From an uncultured Lachnospiraceae bacterium (lineage in GTDB: Bacteria > Bacillota > Clostridia > Lachnospirales > Lachnospiraceae), in the NCBI GenBank assembly GCA_905236615.1, contig CAJORC010000274.1, positions 1-12,061 of the forward strand: DNA of 12,061 nt, written 5' to 3'. Positions within the stretch are counted from its first letter, which is position 1. Each line of letters starts with the position of its first letter. Position numbers and translations under genes: made by a program. Under the pieces are notes generated by a model. The model ran no database searches and was not told the DNA's origin. It worked only from the letters and a program-made list of their open reading frames with translations. This document shows, one piece after another, positions 1 to 6,452 of the stretch.

Positions 1-61
1 AATCATCAACAACCAGAATACGTCTTTTGAAATTAAAGTTCCCCGTCATAAAGTCTTCCAT
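1..61 (-). CDS. Response regulator, N-terminal fragment (cut by window edge)
   Basis: Only the first 20 codons are visible: an ATG at 61 followed by residues ending in RRILVVDD. A hydrophobic beta strand running into a pair of aspartates is the usual opening of a CheY-like receiver domain, where the acidic pair helps bind Mg2+ near the phosphorylated Asp. An AAGGGG ribosome binding site lies 5-7 nt before the ATG, which supports this start over the in-frame ATG five codons later. The gene begins 21 nt after the stop of the OhrR-like regulator on the same strand, so it is probably the third gene of that operon. The output domain lies outside the window, so the type (DNA-binding, GGDEF, HD-GYP) cannot be told. 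Another protein starting with a similar strand cannot be excluded from 20 residues. Confidence 0.6.
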   Translation of the reverse strand, partial: MEDFMTGNFNFKRRILVVDD

Positions 62-82
62 AAGCGCCCCTTGTTATTCGGT

Positions 83-526
83 TTATTTAGTTTGTTCAAG
101 TATTGAATATAAAAGATTATAAAGAAGTTCAGCGTCTTTTTCACTAAGTTTCAGGCAGCTGCCGACTTTTGAGGGAATGTCGACAGCCTTTTCACGAAGT
201 TCAAATCCTTTTTCCGTAAGGTAAAGACGCACAATACGTTCGTCATTTTGACAGCGTTCCCTTCTGATGTAGCCATCCTGCTCCATTTTTTTTATGAGGG
301 GAGTCAGGGTTCCGTTGTTAAGGAAAAGCTGATTTCCGAGTTCGCTCATTGTTATTCCGTCCTGCTCCCATAATACCATGAAAACAATATACTGGGTGTA
401 GGTGATGCCGAGAGGTTTAAGTACAGGCGTATATAAATTAACTATCTGTCTGGACGCAGCATATAACGGAAAACAGAGCTGGTTCTTCAATTTTAAACTT
501 TCGTATTTATCTTTATTATCATTCAT
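83..526 (-). CDS. ohrR: OhrR-type MarR family redox regulator
   Basis: A 147-residue dimeric winged-helix repressor of the MarR family that most resembles OhrR, the organic-peroxide sensor. The N-terminal NQLCF motif places a cysteine at residue 18. This corresponds to the reactive Cys15 of Bacillus subtilis OhrR. Tyr22, Tyr32 and Tyr43 sit at the same offset (+3) as Tyr19, Tyr29 and Tyr40 there, which are the residues around the sensing cysteine. The winged helix spans about residues 44-107, with the recognition region around NNGTLTPLIKKMEQDGYI and the wing near the DER motif at 95-97. In the family, oxidation of the cysteine releases the operator and derepresses peroxide defence. Two further cysteines occur at 92 and 124. 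Cys124 is near where two-Cys OhrR proteins carry their second cysteine. The gene lies 22 nt after the peroxidase stop, so autoregulation through the promoter at 1158-1186 is likely. The precise oxidant is inferred. Confidence 0.88.
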   Translation of the reverse strand: MNDNKDKYESLKLKNQLCFPLYAASRQIVNLYTPVLKPLGITYTQYIVFMVLWEQDGITMSELGNQLFLNNGTLTPLIKKMEQDGYIRRERCQNDERIVRLYLTEKGFELREKAVDIPSKVGSCLKLSEKDAELLYNLLYSILEQTK

Positions 527-548
527 TATTCAATCTCTTTTCAAGTTT

Positions 549-1091
549 TTAAATAAGTGCTTCTACAGCCTGTTCTACTTTTGACATATCTATCGTGGGC
601 TCAAAGCGTTCTGTTACATTACCTTCTCTGTCAACAAGGAATTTTGTGAAATTCCATTTGATATCGGGATTATTGTCATAGTCTTTGTCTATCTTTTTAA
701 GTATTTCCGACATCATCCTTGCAGAAGGACCGTGTCCAAAACCTTCAAATCCCTTCTTTGCCTTTAAGTATTGGAAAAGCGGAAGAGCATTTGCACCGTT
801 TACGTCTGACTTCTTCATCTGAGGGAACTGCGTATTGTATTTCAAAGTGCAGAATTCGTGGATTTCTTCATCTGTTCCCGGAGTCTGCCCTGCGAACTGA
901 TTGCAGGGAATATCGATGATCTCAAAGCCCTGATCGTGGTATTTTTCATACATTTTCTCAAGCGACTCATAATGAGGAGTGAATCCGCATCCGGTTGCAG
1001 TATTTACAATAAGGACTACCTTGCCTTTGAAATCAGCGAGAGAAAGTTCCTGTCCAACTGTTTTTGTTACTGAATAATCATAAATGCTCAT
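549..1091 (-). CDS. Glutathione peroxidase family protein (probably thioredoxin-dependent)
   Basis: A 180-residue cytosolic thioredoxin-fold peroxidase that reduces H2O2 or organic hydroperoxides. The family tetrad is visible: Cys35 in NTATGCGFTP, Gln69 in CNQFAGQ, and Trp146-Asn147 in KWNF. The catalytic residue is Cys, not selenocysteine. Cys81 in the EFCTLKY helix lies where non-selenium, thioredoxin-dependent members have their resolving cysteine, so thioredoxin is a likelier donor than glutathione. This is an inference, strengthened by the general rarity of glutathione in Clostridia. A frame-open extension to 1127 exists, but the start at 1091 is preferred: GGAGG lies 8 nt upstream and the protein then begins MSIYDYSV, as usual for the family. 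It is the first gene of an operon with the OhrR-type regulator. The pairing is notable because OhrR usually controls ohr rather than a peroxidase of this family. Confidence 0.93.
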   Translation of the reverse strand: MSIYDYSVTKTVGQELSLADFKGKVVLIVNTATGCGFTPHYESLEKMYEKYHDQGFEIIDIPCNQFAGQTPGTDEEIHEFCTLKYNTQFPQMKKSDVNGANALPLFQYLKAKKGFEGFGHGPSARMMSEILKKIDKDYDNNPDIKWNFTKFLVDREGNVTERFEPTIDMSKVEQAVEALI

Positions 1092-1099
1092 AGTGTTTA

Positions 1100-1104
1100 C
1101 CTCC
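1100..1104 (-). promoter_or_regulatory. Ribosome binding site fixing the peroxidase start
   Basis: GGAGG on the minus strand, 8 nt before the ATG at 1091. It lies inside the open frame that extends to 1127, so it argues against the longer N-terminus. Confidence 0.85.
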
Positions 1105-1153
1105 AAAAAAATCAATCTATTTTTCATTACTAACCGTCACAACTTTTATCTAA

Positions 1154-1183
1154 ACAGATTATATCTGATACGATATAATCTGT
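1154..1183. promoter_or_regulatory. Perfect 12-bp inverted repeat, candidate OhrR operator
   Basis: Left arm ACAGATTATATC (1154-1165) and right arm GATATAATCTGT (1172-1183) are exact reverse complements, separated by 6 nt. Each arm also contains a shorter imperfect palindrome, for example CAGAT-TAT-ATCTG at 1155-1167, with centres about 15 bp apart. The element covers the -10 box, the spacer and part of the -35 box of the peroxidase promoter. AT-rich palindromes over the promoter are how OhrR and other MarR proteins repress. Assignment to this regulator is inferred from position and symmetry. Confidence 0.75.
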
Positions 1184-1186
1184 CAA
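1158..1186 (-). promoter_or_regulatory. Sigma-A type promoter of the peroxidase-ohrR operon
   Basis: On the minus strand TTGACA (1186-1181) and TATAAT (1163-1158) are separated by exactly 17 nt, matching the housekeeping consensus at every position. Transcription should start near 1150, giving a leader of about 60 nt before the ATG at 1091. A promoter this strong needs a repressor, and the overlapping inverted repeat supplies the site. Confidence 0.85.
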
Positions 1187-1201
1187 TCCTTAAATGAACT
1201 G

Positions 1202-1230
1202 TTTATATTTTTTTTATAATAGATTATAAT
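1202..1230 (+). promoter_or_regulatory. Possible promoter of the DUF6311 gene cluster
   Basis: TTTATA (1202-1207), a 17-nt spacer, then TATAAT (1225-1230). The -35 box is weak (4 of 6). A second TATAAT lies at 1215-1220, because TATAATAG occurs twice 10 nt apart, so either box could be used. The site is only about 20 bp from the divergent operator, so the redox repressor might also affect it. Confidence 0.4.
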
Positions 1231-1277
1231 AGGTTGGTATATCAAATTAACCGGCAAGGAGTTATTTTACTTAAAGA

Positions 1278-2954
1278 ATGAATCTAAAGACTATTAATTA
1301 CAGAAATAAAATAAAAGATTTTTATTCCCTTTATAGAGCTGAAATATATTCAGCAGCTGTGGGCATGATAATTTTTATCCTGGTTTACGGCTACCGGGCT
1401 CTGAATCCGATGAATATATCATGGATGTATCACGGTATGAGCAGTGATTTTACCCAGCATTATCTTGGCTGGAAAGGTTTCAGGAATTCTGCATGGACAT
1501 TTCCTTTCGGATTGATGGATCAGCTAACATATCCCGATAAAGTCAGTATAATTTATACCGACTCAATTCCTGTTTTTGCTCTGATATTTAAATTTTTATC
1601 TCCGATATTACCTAATAGTTTCCAGTATTTCGGGCTTTGGGGAATAATGACGTATGCACTGAACGGAGTTATCGCAGCTAAAATACTGAAGCGTTATATG
1701 AATTCAATACTGAATGTTGTTTTGGGAACGCTGTTTTTTACACTGTCATTCCAGCTGCTGGAAAGGATGTATGTTCATTCGGCGCTTGCCGCGCACTGGA
1801 TGATACTTATCCCGATCTATCTTATATTGATCAGACGTGAACTGAGCTTTAAAAAGAAAATTACAGCATGGGGAATTGTCGGAATGCTCTGTCCGCTTGT
1901 GCATTCATACTTTATATTATTTGACGGTATAATCCTGGTTGGATTCATCATTGCGGTATTTACAGATAGTGAAGGCAGGGAAAAAGATATTAAAAGCCGA
2001 ATCATAACATCTTCAGCAGTACTGGCAGCATTTGTTTCGGCAGGTCTTTTTATGCTTTTCTGCCTTGGAGCATTTAATACCGGCATTGCAAATATAAGCG
2101 GAAATGTAGAAGAATATGGTCTTGATCTGAATGCTTTTTTTAATGAAATGAGATCCGGGTATTTCCCGGAATATCTGCCTTACAGAAAAGGACACAGGAT
2201 TTATTATCTTGGTGCAGGAATCATAATTTTAACTCTTTATACGATCATCAGCATTATAAAGGAAAGAGACTGGAACCGGTTTAAGGAGAGAAGATCAACG
2301 GTTATCGCACTTATATCGACTTTTGTTATAGCACTCGTTGTTGCCTGCTCGCCCCTTGTGACATTAAACGGTAATACTGTGCTGCATTACAGCCTTCCGG
2401 ATATTATTATGAATGTCTGGTCGGTTTTCAGAAATACAGCAAGAACTTCATGGGTTTGCATATATTTGATATTTATTTTTGCAATATGTGCTGACTGCGG
2501 CGGCAGAGCCAGCAGGGAAAGAAAGACTGCAGTTCTGATATTCGCTTTTATGATACAGTTTTTGGATATGTCGCCTTTTATATTGGAAAGACACGGGAAA
2601 ATAATCACTGAAACGAATGTAAAGGAATTCGATCCTCACCTTGGAACGGATTATCTGGATACACTTGTGGCAAGTCATGGCATTAAGCATATTGTATATG
2701 GTCCGATATATGATAATTCATTTAAGTATCTTACAGGTTATGCGATGTCAAGACATCTTACAACGAATGTTTTCAGACTTGCACAGGGAAGCAGCAGAAA
2801 TAACGAAGAGCTTTTTAAGGCTGAACTGTACAGCCCTGATGAAAGTTCGCTGTATGTGATAAAAGCAGAGGACAGTGCTTTTGCTTATGATGACTGCGGA
2901 GTTAACTGGCTTGAAACGGGTGAATTTATAATAGGAATTGTTGGTGAATGGTAA
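1278..2954 (+). CDS. DUF6311-family polytopic membrane protein (GT-C-like)
   Basis: A 558-residue membrane protein. A first helix lies at about 24-43, many further hydrophobic helices run to about residue 445, and a soluble, probably extracytoplasmic C-terminal tail covers about 450-558. After the first helix comes an outside loop with DFTQHYLGW (57-65) and FRNSAWTFPFGL (68-79), then YTDSIPVFALIFKFLSPILP (93-112) and QYFGLW. This series is what I recognise as DUF6311. Members resemble GT-C sugar transferases with an acidic residue in the first outer loop (here Asp57), so a polyprenyl-phosphate-sugar transferase role is plausible but unproven. An in-frame stop at 1272-1274 fixes the earliest start. 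The only good ribosome binding site, AAGGAG at 1256-1261, is about 16 nt away, an unusually long spacing that suggests modest translation. The last 7 nt overlap the next gene. Confidence 0.75.
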   Translation: MNLKTINYRNKIKDFYSLYRAEIYSAAVGMIIFILVYGYRALNPMNISWMYHGMSSDFTQHYLGWKGFRNSAWTFPFGLMDQLTYPDKVSIIYTDSIPVFALIFKFLSPILPNSFQYFGLWGIMTYALNGVIAAKILKRYMNSILNVVLGTLFFTLSFQLLERMYVHSALAAHWMILIPIYLILIRRELSFKKKITAWGIVGMLCPLVHSYFILFDGIILVGFIIAVFTDSEGREKDIKSRIITSSAVLAAFVSAGLFMLFCLGAFNTGIANISGNVEEYGLDLNAFFNEMRSGYFPEYLPYRKGHRIYYLGAGIIILTLYTIISIIKERDWNRFKERRSTVIALISTFVIALVVACSPLVTLNGNTVLHYSLPDIIMNVWSVFRNTARTSWVCIYLIFIFAICADCGGRASRERKTAVLIFAFMIQFLDMSPFILERHGKIITETNVKEFDPHLGTDYLDTLVASHGIKHIVYGPIYDNSFKYLTGYAMSRHLTTNVFRLAQGSSRNNEELFKAELYSPDESSLYVIKAEDSAFAYDDCGVNWLETGEFIIGIVGEW

Positions 2955-4519
2955 TGGCTAATTTGATGGAATTGATGAAAAAAGAACGTACAAAAAAGGT
3001 TGTCTCTGCAGTAATACTTGCATTGGTTTTTATTTATATATGCTTATATATCATTTCAAAGGCTTATTTTGAAAAGGCATGTATGTCTGCTGATTCAGCA
3101 GAATATATGAAAGCAGCACATGCGCTTCTTACCGGACATGGCTTTATCTCAAATTATGCTTCGAAGGACAGTACATGGTTTGCGTTATGGCCGATTGGAT
3201 ATCCTTCGCTGATAGCATTATTCAAGCTGATCAGCGGTACGGATATTTATCTGGCATCTAAAATATTTTCAATTTTTGCGGTGGGTCTGACTTTGTTCCT
3301 TCTTTTCCGCCGGTTCGGAAAGAATGCATGGGTATTTTCCATAGCATTATTGAATCCGGGCTACATATGGCTTAACTGCTATACATGGAGTGAAGGCCCG
3401 TTTACACTCTTTACATTCATGTTTGCGCTGATATTATCAAGGATAATATTTGATGAAGAAAAGAAAGCCGGACTTAAAGAATACATACTGCTGGGATTGA
3501 TAACGATCGCAAATTTCCTTGTGCGTTATGTGGGAGCTTATACAGCACCGGTTATCTTTGTTGCTGCATTTGTGCTGATACTGGTTTATCATTTTGATAA
3601 AAATTCACGAACTGATGAATTAAAGGCAAAGATCAGGTCACTTATCATAACGGGAACTGCGTCATCAGCTTTTATGCTCCTTTATCTCTTAAATAACAAG
3701 ATTAGGAACGGAGCATCTACGGGCGTAAACAGAGCCGTATTTACAGATGATATTCCAACTCTGGCGTTAAGCCTCGTAGAAGCACTTATAAAAGAGTTTT
3801 TCAATGCTGTTCTTGTCACACCTCCGATCCTTACGGGAGATATAACGGGACCGAAATTAAGAACGCTTTTGCTTCTTCTGCTTATAGCAATACCTGCGTT
3901 TATCGTCTGTAAGAAATTCGAGAAAAAGGACAGACTGCTTGTAATTCTTGCAACAGGACTGTTCTACTATCTGACATTTATCATAATCAGATTTAATTCG
4001 ACGATGGATCCTTTCGGACCGAGATTTTTTGAGCCGGCATCTTTTGTGATTACGGTTGCTGTCATAGGTTATATAGTAAAAACGAGATTTTTTAAGAATA
4101 TAAAAGTCCTGCTTGCGGTTCTGATCGCGGGAATAACACTTTTGAATTCCTTAAGCATTTTGAAAAATACCGATTTTTCAAATCCCTATTACAGTACGCT
4201 GATAAGAGAAAATAAGAATCAGTATGAGGGAATTCCCGAAGAAGCAACTGTGGCTTATTTTTACTGGGATGACCTTTATATAGCGGCAAGTTACAGCTAT
4301 AACTATAATCTGGTTTCTGTAGAAGCATCAGATACACCGAATACTTTCTTCAGTAAGCATTCGGATTCTGAGAGTGTTTATTTTACAAGGAATGCGATTG
4401 AAAACTATGTGCTTTCCGGAGCGGTTCAGCTTACACCGGAAATGACTGAGTATTTACAGAAAATATACAGTGAGAATTTTGAAAACACAGATAAAAAATT
4501 TGCAGAAGTTAAATATTAA
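2948..4519 (+). CDS. GT-C fold membrane glycosyltransferase (GT39/ArnT-like)
   Basis: A 523-residue membrane protein with a helix at about 18-37 and roughly ten more helices. It has the marks of polyprenyl-phosphate-dependent transferases: an acidic residue in the first outer loop (Asp49 in MSADSAEYMKAA), then LWPIGYPSLIALF (80-92) matching the PxGYP segment of the GT39/GT83 group, WSEGPF near 147, and RYVGAY near 193. Such enzymes move a sugar from an undecaprenyl-phosphate carrier onto a wall polymer, lipid or protein on the outer face. The acceptor cannot be read from sequence. Two starts are possible: ATG 2948, or ATG 2954, which overlaps the upstream stop as TAATG with GGTG 7 nt before it. 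Either implies coupling to the DUF6311 gene, so the two proteins are probably made together and may act on the same glycan. Confidence 0.75.
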   Translation: MVMANLMELMKKERTKKVVSAVILALVFIYICLYIISKAYFEKACMSADSAEYMKAAHALLTGHGFISNYASKDSTWFALWPIGYPSLIALFKLISGTDIYLASKIFSIFAVGLTLFLLFRRFGKNAWVFSIALLNPGYIWLNCYTWSEGPFTLFTFMFALILSRIIFDEEKKAGLKEYILLGLITIANFLVRYVGAYTAPVIFVAAFVLILVYHFDKNSRTDELKAKIRSLIITGTASSAFMLLYLLNNKIRNGASTGVNRAVFTDDIPTLALSLVEALIKEFFNAVLVTPPILTGDITGPKLRTLLLLLLIAIPAFIVCKKFEKKDRLLVILATGLFYYLTFIIIRFNSTMDPFGPRFFEPASFVITVAVIGYIVKTRFFKNIKVLLAVLIAGITLLNSLSILKNTDFSNPYYSTLIRENKNQYEGIPEEATVAYFYWDDLYIAASYSYNYNLVSVEASDTPNTFFSKHSDSESVYFTRNAIENYVLSGAVQLTPEMTEYLQKIYSENFENTDKKFAEVKY

Positions 4520-4536
4520 GCAGGAGGAGAGTAACA

Positions 4537-5421
4537 ATGAGGTACACGATCAAAAATGAATGGCTTACGGTTGAGATTGATTCAAAGGGAGCCGAGATCA
4601 AATCCGTAAAAGACAGTAAGAGTGGAAGAGAATTTATGTGGAATGCCGATCCTGCATTCTGGAACAGGACTGCCCCTGTGCTTTTCCCTTTTGTGGGAAT
4701 GGTCGCTGATGGAAAATACCGACATGAAGGAAAAGAATATCCAATGACTCAGCATGGCTTCGCAAGAGATAATGAGCATGAACTTTTGAGCCATGATGAA
4801 GATAAGATTTTTTTCTCTTTTAAGGGAACAGAGAAGACAAATGAAGTTTATCCGTTTGATTATGATTTTGCATGCGGTTATGCCTTGAAGAAAAACAGTA
4901 TTGAGGTTGTATGGCAGGTTGCGAATACAGGTTATCAGGATATGTATTTCTCTGTAGGGGCACATCCGGCTTTTTCATGCCCTCTCGGAGCAGACGGTAC
5001 GCTTAAGGGCTATTCATTAAAATTCGATGCAAAAGACAGCCTTAAAGCAAGGATTTTCGATGACTCAAAGGGACTCGCAACAAATATGCTTAAAGAGTGG
5101 AAGCTTGATGCTGAAGGTAAACTTGCACTTGATGAACATACTTTTGACGATGGTACGCTGATTTTTGAAAATAAGCAGGTTCATGAGATTTCCCTTGTAG
5201 ATGAAAGTGGTAAGGAGTTTGTAACCGTATCATTTAAGTCACCTCTTGTCGGTGTATGGAGTCCTGTCAAGAAGAATGCTCCTTTTGTCTGCATAGAACC
5301 ATGGTACGGAAGATGCGATACTGTAGGTTACAGCGGAGAACTTAAGGATCGTGACTATGAGGAAAAACTCAGTGCCGGCGGTAAATTCATGGCACTGTAT
5401 ACCATGACATTTAATTCATAA
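4537..5421 (+). CDS. Aldose 1-epimerase family protein (LacX-like)
   Basis: A 294-residue cytosolic mutarotase-fold enzyme. It begins with TIKNEWLTVEIDSKGAEIKSV, typical of the LacX branch of the galactose mutarotase superfamily. His73 in QHGFARD and His143 in GAHPAF fit the catalytic histidine positions, and Glu254 in CIEPWYGR fits the catalytic base. The family interconverts alpha and beta anomers of free sugars, or of hexose phosphates in some branches; the substrate here is unknown. AGGAGG lies 9 nt before the ATG. The gene begins 17 nt after the glycosyltransferase stop, so it is probably the third gene of that operon, where it could condition a sugar pool or be a housekeeping passenger. 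No clear terminator hairpin follows. Confidence 0.88.
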   Translation: MRYTIKNEWLTVEIDSKGAEIKSVKDSKSGREFMWNADPAFWNRTAPVLFPFVGMVADGKYRHEGKEYPMTQHGFARDNEHELLSHDEDKIFFSFKGTEKTNEVYPFDYDFACGYALKKNSIEVVWQVANTGYQDMYFSVGAHPAFSCPLGADGTLKGYSLKFDAKDSLKARIFDDSKGLATNMLKEWKLDAEGKLALDEHTFDDGTLIFENKQVHEISLVDESGKEFVTVSFKSPLVGVWSPVKKNAPFVCIEPWYGRCDTVGYSGELKDRDYEEKLSAGGKFMALYTMTFNS

Positions 5422-5460
5422 CATACTAATTGGCTTGAATGATTGAACTAAAGCAAAAAC

Positions 5461-5489
5461 TTGTATTATATAAGGGGATAGGATAAAAT
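5461..5489 (+). promoter_or_regulatory. Possible promoter of the small protein-channel genes
   Basis: TTGTAT (5461-5466), a 17-nt spacer and TAAAAT (5484-5489) sit 32 nt before the small membrane protein start. An alternative is TTGAAC at 5443-5448 with TATATA at 5467-5472. Both are moderate matches, and read-through from the epimerase gene remains possible. Confidence 0.35.
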
Positions 5490-5521
5490 TAAAACATATA
5501 TGATGTTTCAGGAGGGGGCGT

Positions 5522-5665
5522 ATGGAACAGCATTATGTTAAAAAAGTTGTAAGCGACGGAGGAATTTCCGAACAGAAAGATATTCTCGGGATTATCACGG
5601 TGATCATTTCTTCAATAGTAAGTATCGCCCTGATAATTCTGGGTATTCTTGTATTTCTGCTTTAA
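5522..5665 (+). CDS. Small single-pass membrane protein, unrecognised (47 aa)
   Basis: A short gene beginning MEQHYVKKVVSDGGISEQKD, followed by one hydrophobic helix (about residues 21-47) that runs to the very C-terminus. The N-terminus carries several charged residues. An excellent AGGAGG at 5510-5515 lies 6 nt before the ATG, and a full codon series runs to TAA at 5663-5665, so translation is well supported despite the size. The stop is 22 nt before the start of the voltage-gated channel on the same strand, suggesting a shared transcript. No family is recognised. A small accessory subunit of the channel is one hypothesis; an independent tail-anchored small protein is another. The 5422-5521 gap upstream holds only the candidate promoter. 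Confidence 0.75.
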   Translation: MEQHYVKKVVSDGGISEQKDILGIITVIISSIVSIALIILGILVFLL

Positions 5666-5672
5666 TGATCAT

Positions 5673-5678
5673 AAGGAG
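5673..5678 (+). promoter_or_regulatory. Ribosome binding site fixing the channel start
   Basis: AAGGAG 9 nt before the ATG at 5688. The open frame reaches back to an ATG at 5649 inside the small membrane protein gene, but no ribosome binding site precedes that codon. Confidence 0.8.
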
Positions 5679-5687
5679 AGGTTCGGG

Positions 5688-6422
5688 ATGAAGAATGTCG
5701 CATTAAAAAAGCGTATTTTTGAGATAATTGAAGTATCTCGTGAGAATGACGTAGCAAGCCGCGCGTATGACATAATGATAAACATTGCCATAGTTGTCGG
5801 CCTGATACCCCTTACAATGAAAAAAGGAGATGCATATACAGGGGTGATCGATGCACTGACACTGTCTATTTTTGTTTTGGATTATATTCTTAGAATTTAT
5901 ACTTCAGATTACAAAATGGGTGTTGTGAGTTATAAGTCATATATTGCCAATCTTATGGAACCGATGTCCATTATAGATCTGCTTTCTATTTTGCCGGTTT
6001 TTTCGTTCTTTTTTCCGGAAAGTACTCTTATCCGGCTTTTTAAATTATTCAGGGTATTCAGAATTTTCAAACTTGTCCGCTATTCCAAAACAATGATAAC
6101 AATAAAAAATGTGATGGTGAGGGTTAAGGCACCGCTCGGTGCGGTTCTCATCCTTTCGGCAGTGTATATCGTCATTTGTGCATTACTGATGTTTCAGGTT
6201 GAACCTGACAGCTTTGACACATTTCTGGATGCCTGCTATTGGTCAACAATATCGCTTACAACGGTGGGTTATGGTGATTATACCCCGGCTACGGACATAG
6301 GAAAGGCGATATCGAGCCTGTCTGCACTTGTCGGAGTTGCGGTTATAGCACTTCCCTCTGGTATCATTACGGCAGCTTACATGAGGGAAATTACTAAAGT
6401 TAAGGGTAAAAATGAGTTATGA
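5688..6422 (+). CDS. Voltage-gated potassium channel, six-TM, Kv type
   Basis: A 244-residue channel subunit expected to work as a tetramer in the cytoplasmic membrane. S1 lies at about 27-44, S2 at 51-71 and S3 at 90-109. S4 has six basic residues at every third position: Arg116, Lys119, Arg122, Arg125, Lys128, Arg131. S5 follows at about 149-170, then the pore helix (178-190) and filter TTVGYGD (191-197), and S6 at 203-231. This is a complete voltage sensor plus pore with a K+-selective filter. The protein ends only about 13 residues after S6, so there is no RCK, cyclic-nucleotide or other cytosolic gating domain; voltage is probably the main gate. The start at 5688 is chosen from its AAGGAG. 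It follows a small membrane protein gene and precedes the DUF3048 gene by 30 nt. Confidence 0.93.
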   Translation: MKNVALKKRIFEIIEVSRENDVASRAYDIMINIAIVVGLIPLTMKKGDAYTGVIDALTLSIFVLDYILRIYTSDYKMGVVSYKSYIANLMEPMSIIDLLSILPVFSFFFPESTLIRLFKLFRVFRIFKLVRYSKTMITIKNVMVRVKAPLGAVLILSAVYIVICALLMFQVEPDSFDTFLDACYWSTISLTTVGYGDYTPATDIGKAISSLSALVGVAVIALPSGIITAAYMREITKVKGKNEL

Positions 6423-6452
6423 GATCATTTTTACGAAAAGGAAGGAGAGAAG

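Noticed and set aside
1092..1127. 12-codon N-terminal extension of the peroxidase
   Set aside because: The GGAGG at 1100-1104 lies within it and points to the ATG at 1091, and the family normally starts there.
1209..1230. T-rich stretch as a terminator between the divergent genes
   Set aside because: No stable GC hairpin precedes the T run; it is better read as promoter DNA of the plus-strand cluster.
4582..4965. 127-codon minus-strand frame opposite the epimerase gene
   Set aside because: It is antisense to a well-supported enzyme gene, with no ribosome binding site or recognisable protein features.
5649..5687. 13-codon extension of the channel starting inside the small membrane protein gene
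   Set aside because: No ribosome binding site precedes 5649, whereas AAGGAG precedes 5688; the extension has no channel-like features.
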